A DNA stretch of 6,395 nt, from positions 1 to 6,395 of the forward strand of contig CABPZV010000118.1 in NCBI GenBank assembly GCA_902462015.1, written 5' to 3'. Below are positions 5,858 through 6,395 of this stretch, piece after piece. Made by a program: the position numbers and the translations under genes. Within the stretch, counting starts at the first letter, position 1. Every line of letters begins with the position of its first letter. Origin of the DNA: an uncultured Eubacteriales bacterium (GTDB lineage: Bacteria; Bacillota; Clostridia; Oscillospirales; CAG-272). The notes under the pieces are model-generated. The model had not been told where the DNA came from. It ran no database searches and was given only the letters and a program-made list of their open reading frames with translations.

Positions 5858-6316
5858 ATGAAAGAATTAAAAATGTACAGCAGCGAGTATATTATGAACA
5901 CTCTGATGAAACCGATTGAGTACTGCGTGGACGGATTGATCTCGCAAGGCTTATTTATTCTCGCGGGTGCGCCGAAGGTCGGCAAGTCGTGGCTTGCGCT
6001 GGATATGTGCCTGTCCATTGCAAAAGGAGAAAAGGTTCTTGGAAAAGCAACGTCCTGCGGTCATGCGGTCTATCTTAGCCTGGAGGATAGCCTGATACGT
6101 CTGCAAAACAGGTTGTACGAACTGACAGACGATCCGTCCGATAATCTTCATTTTGCAATTATGGCGGAGTGGTTTTATCAATATCACTTGACACATTTTA
6201 TTCGAACAAGAATTATGCAACGAGAAAGATATGATCATAGTAGAGCTTTCTTCGGGCTGCCGGAGGCAGCCCACCATTGGCGGTGCAGATTCTTCTGTTG
6301 GCCCAGTAACTCATAA
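5858..6316 (+). pseudogene. RepA-like hexameric helicase/ATPase, N-terminal part, interrupted by an IS
   Basis: The genuine part is residues 1-104. It contains IEYCVDGLISQGLFILAG, then the Walker A motif GAPKVGKS (37-44), LALDMCLSIAKGEKVLGKA, and a Walker-like strand AVYLSLEDSLIRLQNRLYEL (70-89). This closely follows the RecA-type fold of RepA-like replicative helicases and AAA ATPases on plasmids and integrative elements, which are about 300 or more residues long. After LHFAIMAE the family similarity stops at 6169/6170. The next 48 codons come from the IS end, read antisense to its transposase, and finish at a TAA ending at 6316. Walker B, the remaining ATPase core and any C-terminal domain are lost, so the product should be inactive. 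The remainder of the gene is expected beyond the IS outside the window. It is divergent from the sigma operon and probably belongs to the same mobile element. Confidence 0.85.
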
Positions 6317-6395
6317 AATATCTCCAGATCATGGTCTTCAACTCTTTCATAGTGTAGTTCTCCGGCTTGTCCTCACGGCTGTAGAACAGCTCTTC
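6213..6395 (-). CDS. IS3-family transposase (OrfB), C-terminal 60 residues
   Basis: The frame is open from the right edge to the TAA at 6213-6215. The sequence contains EELFYSREDKPENYTMKELK, then YFMSYWANRRICTANGGLPP, the C-terminal end of the DDE integrase-type (rve) transposase of IS3 elements, where a Y-N-x-x-R motif near the end is typical. These enzymes cut and join the IS ends. The catalytic DDE residues lie upstream, outside the window. The segment after GGLPP (AARRKLYYDHIFLVA) is the normal terminus, so no truncation is visible at this end. Confidence 0.88.
   Translation of the reverse strand, partial: EELFYSREDKPENYTMKELKTMIWRYFMSYWANRRICTANGGLPPAARRKLYYDHIFLVA
6254..6272. repeat. 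Perfect GC-rich hairpin inside the transposase gene
   Basis: GGGCTGCC (6254-6261) and GGCAGCCC (6265-6272) form an 8-bp stem with a three-base loop. It codes for GLPPAA of the transposase and has no T-run on either strand. It could pause transcription entering the IS or be a coding coincidence. Confidence 0.5.

Larger units (their letters stand above)
6170..6395 (-). mobile_element. IS3-family insertion sequence, one end, partial
   Basis: The sequence changes abruptly at 6170, where the host frame breaks. It begins TGGTTTTATCAATATCACTT, consistent with the TG...CA ends of IS3-family elements. The transposase stop lies 43 bases inside this end, on the minus strand, so this is the transposase-3' end of the element. 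The other end, the matching inverted repeat and any target duplication (candidate bases just before 6170) lie outside the window. Confidence 0.8.

Noticed and set aside
6188..6216. TTGACA in the IS end, as a possible promoter reading into the IS
   Set aside because: No acceptable -10 box lies at 16-18 bases (AATTAT-like at best), and it would be antisense to the transposase.
5951..6277. Open frame of 108 codons on the minus strand across the IS/helicase junction
   Set aside because: It is antisense to the Walker A region, starts inside the IS and lacks any domain or ribosome binding site; it is a shadow.
1..6395. tRNA, rRNA or CRISPR array
   Set aside because: No cloverleaf, rRNA segment or regularly spaced direct repeats were seen on either strand.

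Overview
The window looks like an accessory, partly mobile region of a low-to-mid GC gut Firmicute. The best fit is a Ruminococcus-like member of the Oscillospiraceae. Support comes from strong AGGAGG-type ribosome binding sites, a large secreted protein with thrombospondin type-3 (TSP3) calcium repeats and a VWA domain, a DUF4367-type anti-sigma protein, a DUF6076-type zinc-ribbon protein next to sigma factors, and a RepA-like ATPase typical of clostridial integrative or plasmid-like elements. Family names are recognised from sequence patterns alone; no search was run.

Layout. Positions 1-1721 (minus) hold one large open frame running off the left edge: an Asn-rich beta-repeat domain, TSP3-like calcium repeats, a beta-rich segment and the first residues of a VWA domain. 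Its 5' end looks damaged, with no ribosome binding site and only half a signal peptide. Positions 1839-2261 (minus) encode a small secreted protein. It is preceded by a terminator-like hairpin whose U-run ends two bases before its ribosome binding site. Positions 2360-5611 (minus) are a tight four-gene operon: zinc-ribbon DUF6076-like protein, 302-aa sigma-70 family factor, 179-aa ECF-like sigma factor, and membrane DUF4367-like anti-sigma protein. The overlaps or gaps are 11 nt overlap, 13 nt gap and 8 nt overlap. A near-consensus sigma-A promoter lies upstream at 5653-5681.

Positions 5612-5857 are a divergent control region with that promoter, an inverted repeat over its -35 box, a bidirectional terminator, and a perfect ribosome binding site for the gene on the right. 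Positions 5858-6169 (plus) encode the N-terminal 104 codons of a RepA-like Walker ATPase. It is cut by an IS3-family insertion sequence beginning at 6170, whose transposase C-terminus (minus, 6213-6395) runs off the right edge.

How it may work together (inference). The right half is probably the replication and regulatory core of a mobile element, now damaged by the IS. The operon carries two sigma factors of different architecture plus a membrane anti-sigma gene coupled to the second. This suggests a cascade: the sigma-A promoter drives the operon, a membrane signal releases the ECF-like sigma, and that sigma could act on nearby surface or secreted genes such as those at 1-2261. No target promoter could be proven.
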